64,000 nucleotides of DNA from Neobacillus massiliamazoniensis (GCF_001048695.1 NZ_CVRB01000002.1:310001-374000), one strand, 5' to 3'. Counted from the first letter of the stretch, positions 54,652 through 63,562 are shown. Notes: generated from the sequence alone by a model not told the origin. Program-made: numbers and translations.

Positions 54652-55422
54652 TTGTTAGAGAAATTTCAAGTTTATATGACTGCATTTAACCAGGAAAGAA
54701 GAATTACAGTTTACTTGCCCAAGAGCTATAACCAATACGAGAGACACTATCCTGTATTGTATATGCATGATGGACAAAATGTTTTTGAGGATGAAGATTC
54801 TATTCGAGGGACATCCTTGGGACTGAAGGATTACTTAGATGAAATAGACTTGGAGATCATTGTCGTTGGAATTGACCTTAACACCACAGGGGAAGAACGC
54901 GTCAACGAATACTGTCCATGGATAAATGGTAAGCTTAGCAAAAAAATATTAGGTTATGAGAGTCCTACAGGCGGAAAAGGAGAAGCCTATTTAGATTTCA
55001 TTGTCCATGAGCTTAAACCGCTAATTGACCAAAAATACAGAACACTTAAAGACCATACCTCAATGGCTGGCATTTCGTTAGGCGGCCTGATTACAACTTA
55101 TGCCGTTTGCCGCTATCCGAAAATTTTTAAACGAGCAGCAGCTATTTCCCCTGCCTATTATCGAAATCAAGAAGAAATAGTAAAATTCATAAAAAGCGTT
55201 GATTTAATTGCTGTTGAAAGGTTTTATATGGACTGCGGTACGAAGGAAGCCGGGAAAGAAGAGGAAATAAGTAAGATCTTTTTAGACTTGAGCAGTGAAG
55301 TATATAAAATTCTAAAAGGAAAGATAAAGAATACTAAGTTTCATATCATTGAAGATGCTGAGCATGACTATGCTTTTTTTAAAAAACGAATTCCTGAAAT
55401 CATGTCTTTCTTATTCTTATAA
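54652..55422 (+). CDS. Alpha/beta hydrolase, esterase D (Fes-like) type
   Basis: A 256-residue esterase: YPVLYMHDGQNVFEDE, nucleophile elbow GISLGG (Ser near residue 146), and the catalytic His in DAEHDYAFF. The start is TTG with AGGTG seven bases upstream. Related proteins include enterochelin esterase-like and S-formylglutathione-like enzymes, so the substrate is open. Confidence 0.9.
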   Translation: MLEKFQVYMTAFNQERRITVYLPKSYNQYERHYPVLYMHDGQNVFEDEDSIRGTSLGLKDYLDEIDLEIIVVGIDLNTTGEERVNEYCPWINGKLSKKILGYESPTGGKGEAYLDFIVHELKPLIDQKYRTLKDHTSMAGISLGGLITTYAVCRYPKIFKRAAAISPAYYRNQEEIVKFIKSVDLIAVERFYMDCGTKEAGKEEEISKIFLDLSSEVYKILKGKIKNTKFHIIEDAEHDYAFFKKRIPEIMSFLFL

Positions 55423-55610
55423 GAAAAGCGCAAGCGCCTTGTCCAGCCCCGACAAGTACAAGACAAGCCGGCATGAAGGTTGCTTTTTAACCTTCTTGAC
55501 GGATTGGCTTGTGACCTCGAGGGGCTAGGCGCTCCGCCGAAAAACTCACGTTTTTCGGCGTGCGAGGAATCGCTTCCGAAGCTTACTCTTATGGAGCTGG
55601 ACAATTCTCG
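55421..55610. repeat. GC-rich structured dispersed repeat
   Basis: About 190 bases starting AAGAAAAGCGCAAGCGCC and ending near GGAGCTGGACAATTC, with internal hairpins (GCGCAAGCGC; CGCCGAAAAACTC...TTTTTCGGCG; AAGGTTG...AACCTT). It resembles a common Bacillaceae intergenic repeat. It starts at the esterase stop codon. The ORF on the minus strand (55368-55604) is an artefact of it. Confidence 0.75.
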
Positions 55611-55667
55611 AAGTCCATTAATATAAATTTAAAGGTATGGCTTTGCTAGAGCCATACCTTTATTCTA

Positions 55668-56123
55668 TCAAAACGGTTTTAAGATCATCAGGGTAATAAT
55701 GATGATAAAAATAGCATTCTCAAGATTTTCATAGCGGAAAAGAATTTTTGATAGCTCGTAGTACTCCTCCGGAATGTCATCGCCTTGATGAGAAATTAAT
55801 AAGGCTTTAATAGGTTTTGACCGTGGTGATAGGACGATTGGTCCAATTGCAAGAGCGGTCAGAAAGAGAACGAGGCTTGTATCGTACCATCCCATCCGGA
55901 AAAGGCTTGGATTTAAAAACCCCATTGTTAAACCCGTGATCAATAAAAGAGTGCCGCCAACCATGACAAAAATATGCAACGTATTTCTAAGCCTATAGGA
56001 ATGCCTTAATTCCGTCATATTATTCCCTGACTTGACAACAGTCGTTAAAATAAATCCGGGTCCCATTCCGATAATAGCTGAAAAAATATGGATAAAAACA
56101 ATGATTTTATAAAATGTATCCAC
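55668..56123 (-). CDS. DUF2269 family membrane protein
   Basis: A 151-residue protein with four helices, assigned to DUF2269 by IVFIHIFSAIIGMGPGFIL and IFVMVGGTLLLITGLTMGFLNPSLF. Function unknown. The GTG at 56123 is chosen: GGGAGG lies eight bases upstream, and the preceding frame is hydrophilic and unlike the family. Confidence 0.85.
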   Translation of the reverse strand: MDTFYKIIVFIHIFSAIIGMGPGFILTTVVKSGNNMTELRHSYRLRNTLHIFVMVGGTLLLITGLTMGFLNPSLFRMGWYDTSLVLFLTALAIGPIVLSPRSKPIKALLISHQGDDIPEEYYELSKILFRYENLENAIFIIIITLMILKPF

Positions 56124-56381
56124 TATAGCAACCTCCCTTTCCTCCACGCCCATTTTATCATAAATGCCCGAATCCAACTTTGAAATATATATGACGATGA
56201 GTCCAGATCTTTATAGCTTTGTGAAGGCATAGTGAAATAAAGGGACGAAACAAAACTCCACATTTCCCATATGATGAACATTATAAATGATACACAAAAG
56301 CATGCTAATAAATGTTGTGCTTTAAGTTCATTCCTGCTAAAATTAATTCACAGTTAACTTATAGGAAATGGAGGAATTAAG

Positions 56382-57029
56382 ATGGGGAGAGAATTTAATG
56401 AGCTTTTTAATGAATGGGCCCAATCTTATGATCAAACCGTTACCGGACATGACCCTGAATACGAAGAGGTTTTCATAGATTACGATAAAATACTTTCGAC
56501 AGTAGCTGAAAAATCATCGGGAACGACGATAGAATTTGGTGTAGGTACTGGAAATTTAACAGCTATTTTAAATAATAAAGGACTTAATGTGATTGGAATT
56601 GAACCTTCTGAAGGCATGCGTGAGATTGCAAAGCAAAAGTTAAAAAACATTACCATTCTTGATGGAGACTTTCTTGATTTTCCCCAGATCGATTTAGAGA
56701 TTAACACCATTGTCAGCACATATGCCTTTCATCATTTAACAGATGGAGAAAAAGATTTGGCTATTCAAAAGTATAGTAAACTGCTAAAAGATAAAGGCCG
56801 TATCATTTTTGCAGATACTGTTTTTCCTACAGAGGAGGCAAAGCAGGAAAGAATTCGGGATTCACGTAATAAAAACTTTAATAGACTTGCTGATGATTTA
56901 CAGAGAGAATACTATACTACCATTCCGGTATTACGAAATATATTTGAAAAACACAGATTTACAGTGGATTTTATCCAACTGAATCCTTTCGTGTGGTTAA
57001 TGGAGGCAAAAAAAGAGGAGAGATCTTGA
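56382..57029 (+). CDS. yrrT: SAM-dependent methyltransferase YrrT
   Basis: A 215-residue class I methyltransferase: motif [30 protein letters not shown] and [11 protein letters not shown]. The N-terminus [26 protein letters not shown] is characteristic of Bacillus YrrT. In B. subtilis yrrT heads the methionine-to-cysteine operon; here luxS follows three bases later. GGAGG lies before the ATG. Confidence 0.92.
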   Translation: MGREFNELFNEWAQSYDQTVTGHDPEYEEVFIDYDKILSTVAEKSSGTTIEFGVGTGNLTAILNNKGLNVIGIEPSEGMREIAKQKLKNITILDGDFLDFPQIDLEINTIVSTYAFHHLTDGEKDLAIQKYSKLLKDKGRIIFADTVFPTEEAKQERIRDSRNKNFNRLADDLQREYYTTIPVLRNIFEKHRFTVDFIQLNPFVWLMEAKKEERS

Positions 57030-57031
57030 CT

Positions 57032-57502
57032 ATGACAGCACAAAAGAAAATGAATGTGGAGAGCTTTAATTTAGACCATACACTTGTGAAGGCACCATTT
57101 GTCCGTTTAGCGGGTGTTAAAGCAGGCATCAAGGGAGATGTAATCCACAAATATGATATCCGTTTCTGCCAGCCTAATAAAGAACACATGGAAATGCCAG
57201 CACTACATTCATTAGAGCATATGATGGCAGAATTTAGTCGAAATCATACAGATAAAATTGTTGATATAAGCCCAATGGGTTGCCAAACAGGTTTTTATTT
57301 ATCACTAATCAATCATGATAATTACAAGGAAGTAATGGAAATTATTGAAAAAACATTACGTGATGTTCTGACAGCAACAGCAGTACCAGCATGTAATGAG
57401 GTTCAGTGCGGCTGGGCAGCAAGCCATAGCTTAGAAGGTGCACAAGAAATTGCACTAAAAATGCTTTCTAAAAGGGATGAGTGGACAGAAATTTTTGCAT
57501 AA
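57032..57502 (+). CDS. luxS: S-ribosylhomocysteine lyase LuxS
   Basis: A 156-residue LuxS. The metal ligands are H59, H63 (HSLEH) and C126; C84 in MGCQTG is the catalytic cysteine. It converts S-ribosylhomocysteine to homocysteine and the AI-2 precursor DPD. GAGGAGAG lies nine bases before ATG 57032, overlapping the end of yrrT, so the genes are coupled. The pairing links a SAM-using methyltransferase with recycling of its by-product. Confidence 0.96.
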   Translation: MTAQKKMNVESFNLDHTLVKAPFVRLAGVKAGIKGDVIHKYDIRFCQPNKEHMEMPALHSLEHMMAEFSRNHTDKIVDISPMGCQTGFYLSLINHDNYKEVMEIIEKTLRDVLTATAVPACNEVQCGWAASHSLEGAQEIALKMLSKRDEWTEIFA

Positions 57503-57565
57503 AAAGCAAAAAAAAAAAGAGCCTCAAAAAGCTCCCATTTGTACAGCCGATTTATATTTACAAAA

Positions 57566-57595
57566 ATCGAATGCCTGATTTATCAGGTATTCGAT
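57566..57595. terminator. Terminator-like hairpin after luxS
   Basis: ATCGAATGCCTGAT and ATCAGGTATTCGAT pair over 14 bp with one wobble and a very short loop, between luxS and the convergent GNAT gene. A smaller GAGC/GCTC stem lies at about 57521-57535. Confidence 0.7.
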
Positions 57596-57603
57596 CCAGC
57601 TAG

Positions 57604-58110
57604 CTATTTTAAGTGCAAAACCATTTGTTCATCATCATAATATTCACCATTTATTTTGAGCGCTTTTTCCTCATAGCCAAAGACTTTAAATCCTAGTCGG
57701 GTATAGAGATTCTTCGCTTTTTCATTACCGGCAGTGACGGTTAGATTTATTTTTTCAATATAATCAAAGGTTTTCGCTTTATTTATAGCCTCAGTTAATA
57801 ATGCTTTTCCAACACTTTGCCCCTGCTTTGTTGGTGTTACATACATCGCAAAAATATTTGCCTTGTGCCGAATCTTTATGGGGCTTTCTTGTAATAACGT
57901 AACCATTCCAATCAGTTCGTGATCTTCAAACGCTCCAAACGTATAGTTACCTTCGGTTTGGAAGTTCCGGGCTGTTTGTTCAATTGGATTTTCTCTTGTA
58001 ATCGCTTCTTCATAGCTTGATGCAAATGCCTCAGGATTGTTCATTAGTGCTTCTAATCGCAATGCCCAATACTTTTCGGCATCCACTGGGTTTAGCAGTC
58101 GAATTTCCAT
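57604..58110 (-). CDS. GNAT acetyltransferase
   Basis: A 168-residue N-acetyltransferase: FAMYVTPTKQGQSVGKALLTEAI is motif A and NEKAKNLYTRLGFKVFGYEEKAL motif B. The acceptor is unknown. It follows the HD gene by 14 bases in the same direction. Confidence 0.92.
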   Translation of the reverse strand: MEIRLLNPVDAEKYWALRLEALMNNPEAFASSYEEAITRENPIEQTARNFQTEGNYTFGAFEDHELIGMVTLLQESPIKIRHKANIFAMYVTPTKQGQSVGKALLTEAINKAKTFDYIEKINLTVTAGNEKAKNLYTRLGFKVFGYEEKALKINGEYYDDEQMVLHLK

Positions 58111-58124
58111 TTTAATTCCCCCTA

Positions 58125-58661
58125 TTATAAAAATAACCGACTGACTTCTCTTTTTAATTCTTCAAGCAACGCAAATGTTGATTGGTTCCCCAGACTTTCT
58201 ACAATATTAGTATAATACCAACCTTGTTGTGCCTTTCCCCGTTTAAACCTAGACCAAACCGCTTCGCCATTTTGTTCATAGTCATCGATGATAGACTTAA
58301 TGTTATGTAATTTATCGGCACAAGCAACAGCACGAATATCGCTTGAGGCAGTTTTTAAAAATTCTATCGTATGTTCCTTCCGCTTCTCCCATGAAAGAGA
58401 TTTATTTGGTTCCGAGCAGCCTGCGACGATTTCAGCAACTTTTGGTCCAAATTCCCGCTCGATCTCTTCTATTGTTAAATCGGTATCTTCCACCGTATCA
58501 TGTAGGATGCCCGCTGCGACGATTTCATCACTGTATCCAGCTTTCATTAAAATCATCCCAACTGCTATTGGATGAGCAATATAAGGGATTTGCGTGCCTT
58601 TCCGAAACTGCCCATTATGCGCTTGGCTCGCTATTTGAAGTGCTTTTTCAATCATATCCAT
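58125..58661 (-). CDS. HD-domain hydrolase, small alarmone hydrolase-like
   Basis: A 178-residue HD phosphohydrolase. The N-terminal ALQIASQAHNGQFRKGTQIPYIAHP is the hallmark of the RelA/SpoT/MESH1 hydrolase domain; metal ligands are H30, H54-D55 (GILHDTVEDT) and D116 (ACADKLHN). It should hydrolyse (p)ppGpp or a related nucleotide (inference). AAAGGGG is seven bases before ATG 58661. No synthetase domain is present. Confidence 0.85.
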   Translation of the reverse strand: MDMIEKALQIASQAHNGQFRKGTQIPYIAHPIAVGMILMKAGYSDEIVAAGILHDTVEDTDLTIEEIEREFGPKVAEIVAGCSEPNKSLSWEKRKEHTIEFLKTASSDIRAVACADKLHNIKSIIDDYEQNGEAVWSRFKRGKAQQGWYYTNIVESLGNQSTFALLEELKREVSRLFL

Positions 58662-58741
58662 TTTTATGCCCCTTTCCAGATTAACGAAGCTTTTTCAAGA
58701 ACGTAGCACTATTTTATTCTTTGGTAGAGTGGAAAATTCCT

Positions 58742-59278
58742 CTAATCATTGGGATTAAGAATAGCCAGTACTTGATGATCCTCCCACTTTCCATTAATCT
58801 TAACATTTTTCAATGCAAGGCCTTCTTTATGAAAGCCTGATTTCTCTAACACCCGAATCGATGCTAGATTATGAGGCATAACCCCCGCTTCAATCCGATG
58901 TAATTTCAATTCATTGAATGCATACTCCACAATCAGCTTAGCTGCCTCAGTAGTATAGCCTTTCCCATTATGCTTTTCGTCTAAAAAATAGCCAATGAAG
59001 GCGCTTTGAAGAGAGCCGCGCAAAACTTGAAATAGACTAATGCTGCCAACTAAGACGCCGTCATTTGTAAAAATCCCAAAATTATAAGACAAATCGTTTT
59101 TGCTATCTTCCTCATATCTTATGATTCTCTTAAGATGGGCCTCCATCGTGTAAAAGTCCGTATTTCGTTCCTCGGCAAACTGCTCGAAAAAATCACGGTT
59201 CTCATTTTGTAATTCATGCAGCGCTCCCGCATCCCCTATGGTAAATGGTCTTAAAAAAATAGTTTCGCCTTTTATCAT
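58742..59278 (-). CDS. GNAT acetyltransferase (RimJ/YdaF-like)
   Basis: A 178-residue GNAT: IGYFLDEKHNGKGYTTEAAKLIVEYAF (acetyl-CoA motif) and NLASIRVLEKSGFHKEGLAL. This belongs to the ribosomal-protein-alanine acetyltransferase-like group. It is the fourth GNAT in the window. The downstream tandem array begins right after its start codon side. Confidence 0.92.
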   Translation of the reverse strand: MIKGETIFLRPFTIGDAGALHELQNENRDFFEQFAEERNTDFYTMEAHLKRIIRYEEDSKNDLSYNFGIFTNDGVLVGSISLFQVLRGSLQSAFIGYFLDEKHNGKGYTTEAAKLIVEYAFNELKLHRIEAGVMPHNLASIRVLEKSGFHKEGLALKNVKINGKWEDHQVLAILNPND

Positions 59279-59326
59279 GCTTCTCTTCCCTTCCTTCCCC
59301 CGCCATTTTGGCCAAGTTTTCTCTTT

Positions 59327-59770
59327 TTCCGTTTTTGGGGCTTCTACATACCTGAAATATGGAAAAAATCATTTTTTCGGGAAACTAGAAGCCCTTTACA
59401 TTCACAGGTCATCTATTATTTCTTGCTTTCATAAACGTGGAACATATCTACCTTCACAGATGAACGCTTTTTTCTCGTTTTCGTGCACCTAGAACCCGTC
59501 TACGTTCACATGTGACCGTTTTTTTCTCATTTTCGTGCACGTAGAACACGTCTACGTTCACAGGTGACTGCTTTTTTCTCGCTTTCGTTCACGTAGAACC
59601 CTTCTACGTTCACAAGTGAACGCTTTTTTCTCACTTTCGTGCACGTAGAACACGTCTACGTTCACAGGTGAACGCTTTTTTCTCACTTTTGTGCACGTAG
59701 AACACGTCTACGTGCACAGGTGACTGCTTTTTCCTCAATTTCGTATACGTAGAAACGATTTTTTGTGACC
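59327..59770. repeat. Tandem array of 52-bp units
   Basis: About eight to nine units; reference points at 59379, 59431, 59483, 59535, 59587, 59639, 59691 and 59743 are exactly 52 bp apart. Each holds ACGTAGA and TCTACGT arms around ACACG or similar, then a TTCACAGGTGAACGC segment and a T run. The first units are degenerate. No gene is supported inside. Confidence 0.93.
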
Positions 59771-59889
59771 AGGTTCACTCTTTATTGGATCACAAAGAGC
59801 CCCGTATCAGGACTCTATGTGACTTAAAACAGATAGTAAATCAAATTTCGTACACCTAGTTGAGCTCTACTATACGTCCAAAATAAATT

Positions 59890-60357
59890 TCAATCTCTTT
59901 CCACCTTAATTGTTTTCACCTTTTTAAGGTTAATCCAACGGGTCTTTTTAAAACCATTTAACATTTCTTCAGGCTCTTTATTTAAAACCGGATCGGAACT
60001 AACTAAGATTTCATTACTAAGAGTTGTGGTGAATACACGTTTCGCAAGTACTTTTCCACTATTTAATTCAATCGTAATTAGCTGACTAAACTTTAGTTCA
60101 TCCAAAATGGGGAATTTAGTTAAAAAGTATTGTTTATTTAAGTGATCAATTTTCCTATCTATGAGGTAAATACCCACAAAAAACACGCATGCAAAAACGA
60201 TCCATAACCACCAGGCAACATCATTCGAGAATGCTTTGCTCATAATTGTAACGAAAACAAACAATACGATTTTTATGAACCAAAGTAAAAGTTTTAAAAT
60301 ATCCTGCCTTCTAACATTTCGTCCAAGCTTTTTCAAATTCCAAATGACTGTTCTCAT
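59890..60357 (-). CDS. Hypothetical membrane protein
   Basis: A 155-residue protein not recognised by family. Two hydrophobic helices (LLLWFIKIVLFVFVTIM and VAWWLWIVFACVFFVGIYLI) follow a basic N-terminus; the C-terminal half is a soluble beta-rich domain that looks PH-like (ELKFSQLITIELNSGKVLA; KKVKTIKV). It follows the MFS gene by 11 bases and is probably co-transcribed with it. Confidence 0.75.
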   Translation of the reverse strand: MRTVIWNLKKLGRNVRRQDILKLLLWFIKIVLFVFVTIMSKAFSNDVAWWLWIVFACVFFVGIYLIDRKIDHLNKQYFLTKFPILDELKFSQLITIELNSGKVLAKRVFTTTLSNEILVSSDPVLNKEPEEMLNGFKKTRWINLKKVKTIKVERD

Positions 60358-60368
60358 ATTTTTCTAAA

Positions 60369-61610
60369 TTACGCCTCTTCACTTTTATTCATTACAGTTG
60401 CTCCCTTGAAAAGTGGCACAAGGAAAAGCACTCCTACAATAAATAATAACGCCGAACCCTCATACATAGCCAGCAATGAGAAGGTTTGTTTCAGCCATCC
60501 ACTTGCCGTCATCGTAATAACCATGGTTCCCATAAACAACGGATTTAAAATCCCATTAACACGTCCGATAAAAGCAGCCTCCGTGTTTTTCAAAATCATA
60601 GTATTGATTCCAATTTGAATGCATGGCATAAACAGACCGCTAAAGAATTCCGCAGTTAAGGTCAACCAAAACAGCTCAGAAAGCCCCATCACAAAAAATC
60701 CAATCGCACTAACAGTCATACCCAGCGCAAGCAGGATTTGCGGCGAAATTTTTTTAGCAGCTCCAAGCGTAAGACCGCCCCCTAAAATCATTCCGGCCCC
60801 AAATGCCGCCATCAGCCACTGCAGCTGCTCTTTCGGTAGACCAAGCTGTTCTGTAACGAGAAAAACACCCAGCGGCTGCGTCAGGCCTAAAGCCAATCCT
60901 GCTGCGGCAAAGCAGCCACCTAGCAACGTCAATGCGCGGCTGTTCCAAACATAGCCAATGCCAGCCTTCATTTCTTGAATAATGGTTGATTTTTCTTCCT
61001 TCTTCTCTTCCTCATAATCTGATGGAAGTCTAAATAAAATCCCAGCGGAAAGTAAAAAGGCAACCCCCATGATTCCAATCGCAGCATCAATGCCGTAGTG
61101 CTGGTAAACAAATGTTCCAAGGACTGGGCCGAGAATCATAAACAGAGCAAATAATGTTTGATAAATTGACATCCCCATCTGAATAAGCTCTTCCTTTACA
61201 TGAAGCTTAAACAGCTTCATACCTGAAGGCTGTGAAAACTGCGAGAGAATCGAAGAAACAAGCGTCGCGAAGAAAATTACCTTCCAGCTTCCTAAAATAA
61301 GTGAAAGCAATACAACAAAAATCGAAACGGCACTCAAGAAGTCACACCATATCATTGTCCGTTTCGGCCGCCATCTGTCCGCAAAAGTTCCTCCAATAAA
61401 GGAAAACAGAAAAATTGGTGCAAATTCTGCAACAGATATGAGCGACACTGCCACTGGATTTTCTTTCGTCTTTTCAACGACAAACAATAAAATGGAGTAG
61501 TTACGCACCCAAATACCGATTTGCAGGAAAAAAGTCGAAAGCAAAATGGTTTGAATCACACGATTACGAAACAAAGCCCCAATGGTAATATCTGAATTAG
61601 TTTTTTCCAT
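60369..61610 (-). CDS. MFS transporter, probable drug exporter
   Basis: A 413-residue major facilitator with twelve helices. The loop 2-3 motif GGTFADRWRPKRTMIW and the ISVAEFAPIFLFSFIGG segment fit the MFS_3/enterobactin- and macrolide-efflux-like group. AAGGAGG is seven bases before the ATG but lies in a stem (61618-61645), and the 120-base leader holds further pairing segments and two tiny ORFs, so translation is probably regulated. The substrate is not known; the leader suggests a translation-inhibiting drug. Confidence 0.9.
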   Translation of the reverse strand: MEKTNSDITIGALFRNRVIQTILLSTFFLQIGIWVRNYSILLFVVEKTKENPVAVSLISVAEFAPIFLFSFIGGTFADRWRPKRTMIWCDFLSAVSIFVVLLSLILGSWKVIFFATLVSSILSQFSQPSGMKLFKLHVKEELIQMGMSIYQTLFALFMILGPVLGTFVYQHYGIDAAIGIMGVAFLLSAGILFRLPSDYEEEKKEEKSTIIQEMKAGIGYVWNSRALTLLGGCFAAAGLALGLTQPLGVFLVTEQLGLPKEQLQWLMAAFGAGMILGGGLTLGAAKKISPQILLALGMTVSAIGFFVMGLSELFWLTLTAEFFSGLFMPCIQIGINTMILKNTEAAFIGRVNGILNPLFMGTMVITMTASGWLKQTFSLLAMYEGSALLFIVGVLFLVPLFKGATVMNKSEEA

Positions 61611-61663
61611 AAAAAAACCTCCTTATCCTTCATCTGGATAGGAGGCAAAATAAGCATAAAAGG

Positions 61664-61684
61664 TTACCGCACATCATGTACCAT
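61664..61684 (-). CDS. Candidate leader peptide MVHDVR
   Basis: A six-codon ORF inside the leader hairpin of the MFS gene. AAAAGG lies four to five bases before the ATG. Stop TAA is at the 3' arm of the hairpin. Whether it is translated is not known. Confidence 0.35.
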   Translation of the reverse strand: MVHDVR

Positions 61685-61692
61685 AATACCTT

Positions 61693-61710
61693 TTATGTAA
61701 AAAAGCCCAT
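61693..61710 (-). CDS. Candidate leader peptide MGFFT
   Basis: A five-codon ORF whose ribosome binding site (TAGGA, five bases upstream) is part of segment a of the switch. A ribosome starting or stalling here would occupy segment a and shift the pairing downstream. It is the better of the two candidates by its ribosome binding site. Confidence 0.4.
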   Translation of the reverse strand: MGFFT

Positions 61711-61880
61711 ACGTATCCTATCCAGAAATATGTTCGTTTTTATACGAATAGTTTCTAAAATAGGATTAGTTGATCATTGGCTTTTTGGTCACCCTTCCGT
61801 TTTAACGTATTTTAATAGTACTTTATTTATTTTTAAGAATCAAGGAAAAAATGTAATTTAGTGGAAAGACCCATTTCCCC

Positions 61881-62558
61881 TCAAAACTTAAATATTTTCG
61901 CCAGAGCTTTCATTGAATCTGGAGAGCAGAAATTAGCAAAATGGTTTTTCAGCTTGAGTTTTGCTTCTTCGATGTCGATATCAAGTTCCTCCACATCATG
62001 GTTGCTCGTCCAATATGTCATCGTTTCAAACGAAGTGCTGCTCCATCCATTCTTTTCCCCTAGATCGTTTGTTTTCACCTTTGTACCGGAGACCACAATC
62101 TCTAACAACCCCTGCAATTCCAATAAAGCGTGATCAAAGGTCTTTTTCTTTTCTTTTTCCTTCATACCTGCTTTTGCTCTCAAAAGCCTCGTATCAATAC
62201 CTTCTTCCTCGTGAATCAACTTAAACAGCTCTAATGCTTCCCTCGAAACAAGCCCATCATGATACCGCTCTTCCAATGTTAGCTTTGATCCTAGTACAAC
62301 GTTCACGAATGGCAGTATTTCACTCGAGATGAAAACGGATTTCTTCTTTACGAATTTCCCATAGGCACCGACACCGTCACCCGCAAATTTTACCCGCCAT
62401 AACCATGGATCCAAATCCGTGTCGGTATGCCAATGCTCCTTAGGCGTGATGCTGTTGAGAGAAGGATATTGAGGAATTAACGGAGCAAGCGGCAAAAAAC
62501 CTATTTCTTCAATTACTTCAACTGCTTCTTTATATGTATTGATATGATATTCTTTCAA
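61881..62558 (-). CDS. AlkZ-related protein
   Basis: A 225-residue protein that I associate with the AlkZ-related (winged-helix glycosylase-like) group, from KEYHINTYKEAVEVIEEIGFLPLAP and DPWLWRVKFAGDGVGAYGKF. Family members with the full QxQ motif remove alkylated bases; I do not see that motif, so catalytic activity is doubtful. The TTG at 62558 is chosen, ten bases after GGGAG; the ATG at 62579 has no ribosome binding site. Confidence 0.7.
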   Translation of the reverse strand: MKEYHINTYKEAVEVIEEIGFLPLAPLIPQYPSLNSITPKEHWHTDTDLDPWLWRVKFAGDGVGAYGKFVKKKSVFISSEILPFVNVVLGSKLTLEERYHDGLVSREALELFKLIHEEEGIDTRLLRAKAGMKEKEKKKTFDHALLELQGLLEIVVSGTKVKTNDLGEKNGWSSTSFETMTYWTSNHDVEELDIDIEEAKLKLKNHFANFCSPDSMKALAKIFKF

Positions 62559-62724
62559 TCCAACCCATCTCCCTTTCATCTCTTTTTCACTACTATTCTA
62601 ACTGAATTCTATGTATATTAAACTAAAATTTTTCAATATTAGAGCAATTGCCGGATCAAATCATTAACTTGAATCATATATATGGTAATATTAGGTAAAG
62701 TTAGACAAGCAGGGGGTGTTATGA

Positions 62725-63342
62725 TTGGAACCAAAATGGCTGGATTGGGCTAAACAGCTGCAATCCATTGCACAGGTTGGATTAACGTATTCAAAAGATG
62801 TTTATGACTTGGAGAGATTTGAGTTAATCAGAAAGCTAAGTATTGATATTTTAGCCCATCATACAGAATTGGATAAGACAATCATCCGCGATTTATTTGC
62901 TAACGAAACCGGTTATGCTACGCCTAAAGTGGACGTTCGTGCTGTTGTTTTTCAAAATGGAAAAATATTAATGGTTCGGGAAAATTCAGATGGGAAATGG
63001 GCGCTGCCTGGCGGCTGGGCCGACATTGGACTAGCCCCAAGTGAAGTTGCCGTTAAAGAGGTTAAGGAGGAATCTGGTTTCGATGTAAAAGCAGACAAGC
63101 TGTTGGCTGTCATCGATATGAAGTGTCATCCCCATCCCCCTTCTCCTTACCACGTTTACAAGCTGCTCATCCAATGCGAAATAATAGGCGGGCACGCAAC
63201 AGAAGGGATTGAAACGAGTGGAGTTGGTTTCTTTGCCGAAAACGAACTACCGCCACTCTCAACAGCTCGAAATACAAAATCACAAATTGAGTTGGCTTTT
63301 AAATACTTGAAAAATCCTCAGGAATCCGTTTATTTTGATTAA
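62725..63342 (+). CDS. Nudix hydrolase with N-terminal DUF domain
   Basis: A 205-residue protein: an N-terminal helical domain typical of the PF12535-type Nudix N-domain (residues 1-65, WLDWAKQLQSIAQVGLTYSKDVYD), then a Nudix domain with GGWADIGLAPSE...KEVKEESGF. Within the Nudix box the first Glu is Leu and the Arg is Lys, which also occurs in this subfamily; the EExG core is intact. Candidate substrates are ADP-ribose or CDP-choline-like compounds. TTG start with GGGGGTG six bases upstream. Confidence 0.9.
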   Translation: MEPKWLDWAKQLQSIAQVGLTYSKDVYDLERFELIRKLSIDILAHHTELDKTIIRDLFANETGYATPKVDVRAVVFQNGKILMVRENSDGKWALPGGWADIGLAPSEVAVKEVKEESGFDVKADKLLAVIDMKCHPHPPSPYHVYKLLIQCEIIGGHATEGIETSGVGFFAENELPPLSTARNTKSQIELAFKYLKNPQESVYFD

Positions 63343-63562
63343 ATCTTGATTCTTTCTGAGTTTCATATAACAGCGGAATTGATCTATTAAATACGAAATT
63401 AGTAAGTTTATCAGTGAATCAAAAAATCTTCTAAAAAAAATTTGAGTTATTTAAAGAAAAACACCGTTCATTAAAAAGCATAGCTAATACTATTAGGGAC
63501 AAACTAATGAACAGACCGCCTAATTCATTTTTACAAGCGATAGATTGGAGGAATCTGTTCAT

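Larger units (their letters stand above)
61618..61725 (-). promoter_or_regulatory. Switch-like leader of the MFS gene
   Basis: Reading toward the gene: segment a CTGGATAGGA (61725-61716), hairpin CATAAAAGGT/ACCTTTTATG (61697-61655, perfect 10-bp arms), segment b TCCTATCCAG (61643-61634) and segment c GGATAAGGAGG (61628-61618) containing the ribosome binding site. Segment b is fully complementary to a (10 bp), and its part CCTCCTATCC (61645-61636) pairs with c with one bulge. The a-b and b-c pairings exclude each other, the design of a translational attenuator. Confidence 0.72.

Noticed and set aside
55368..55604. Minus-strand ORF of 78 codons
   Set aside because: It covers the GC-rich structured repeat and overlaps the esterase end; no ribosome binding site.
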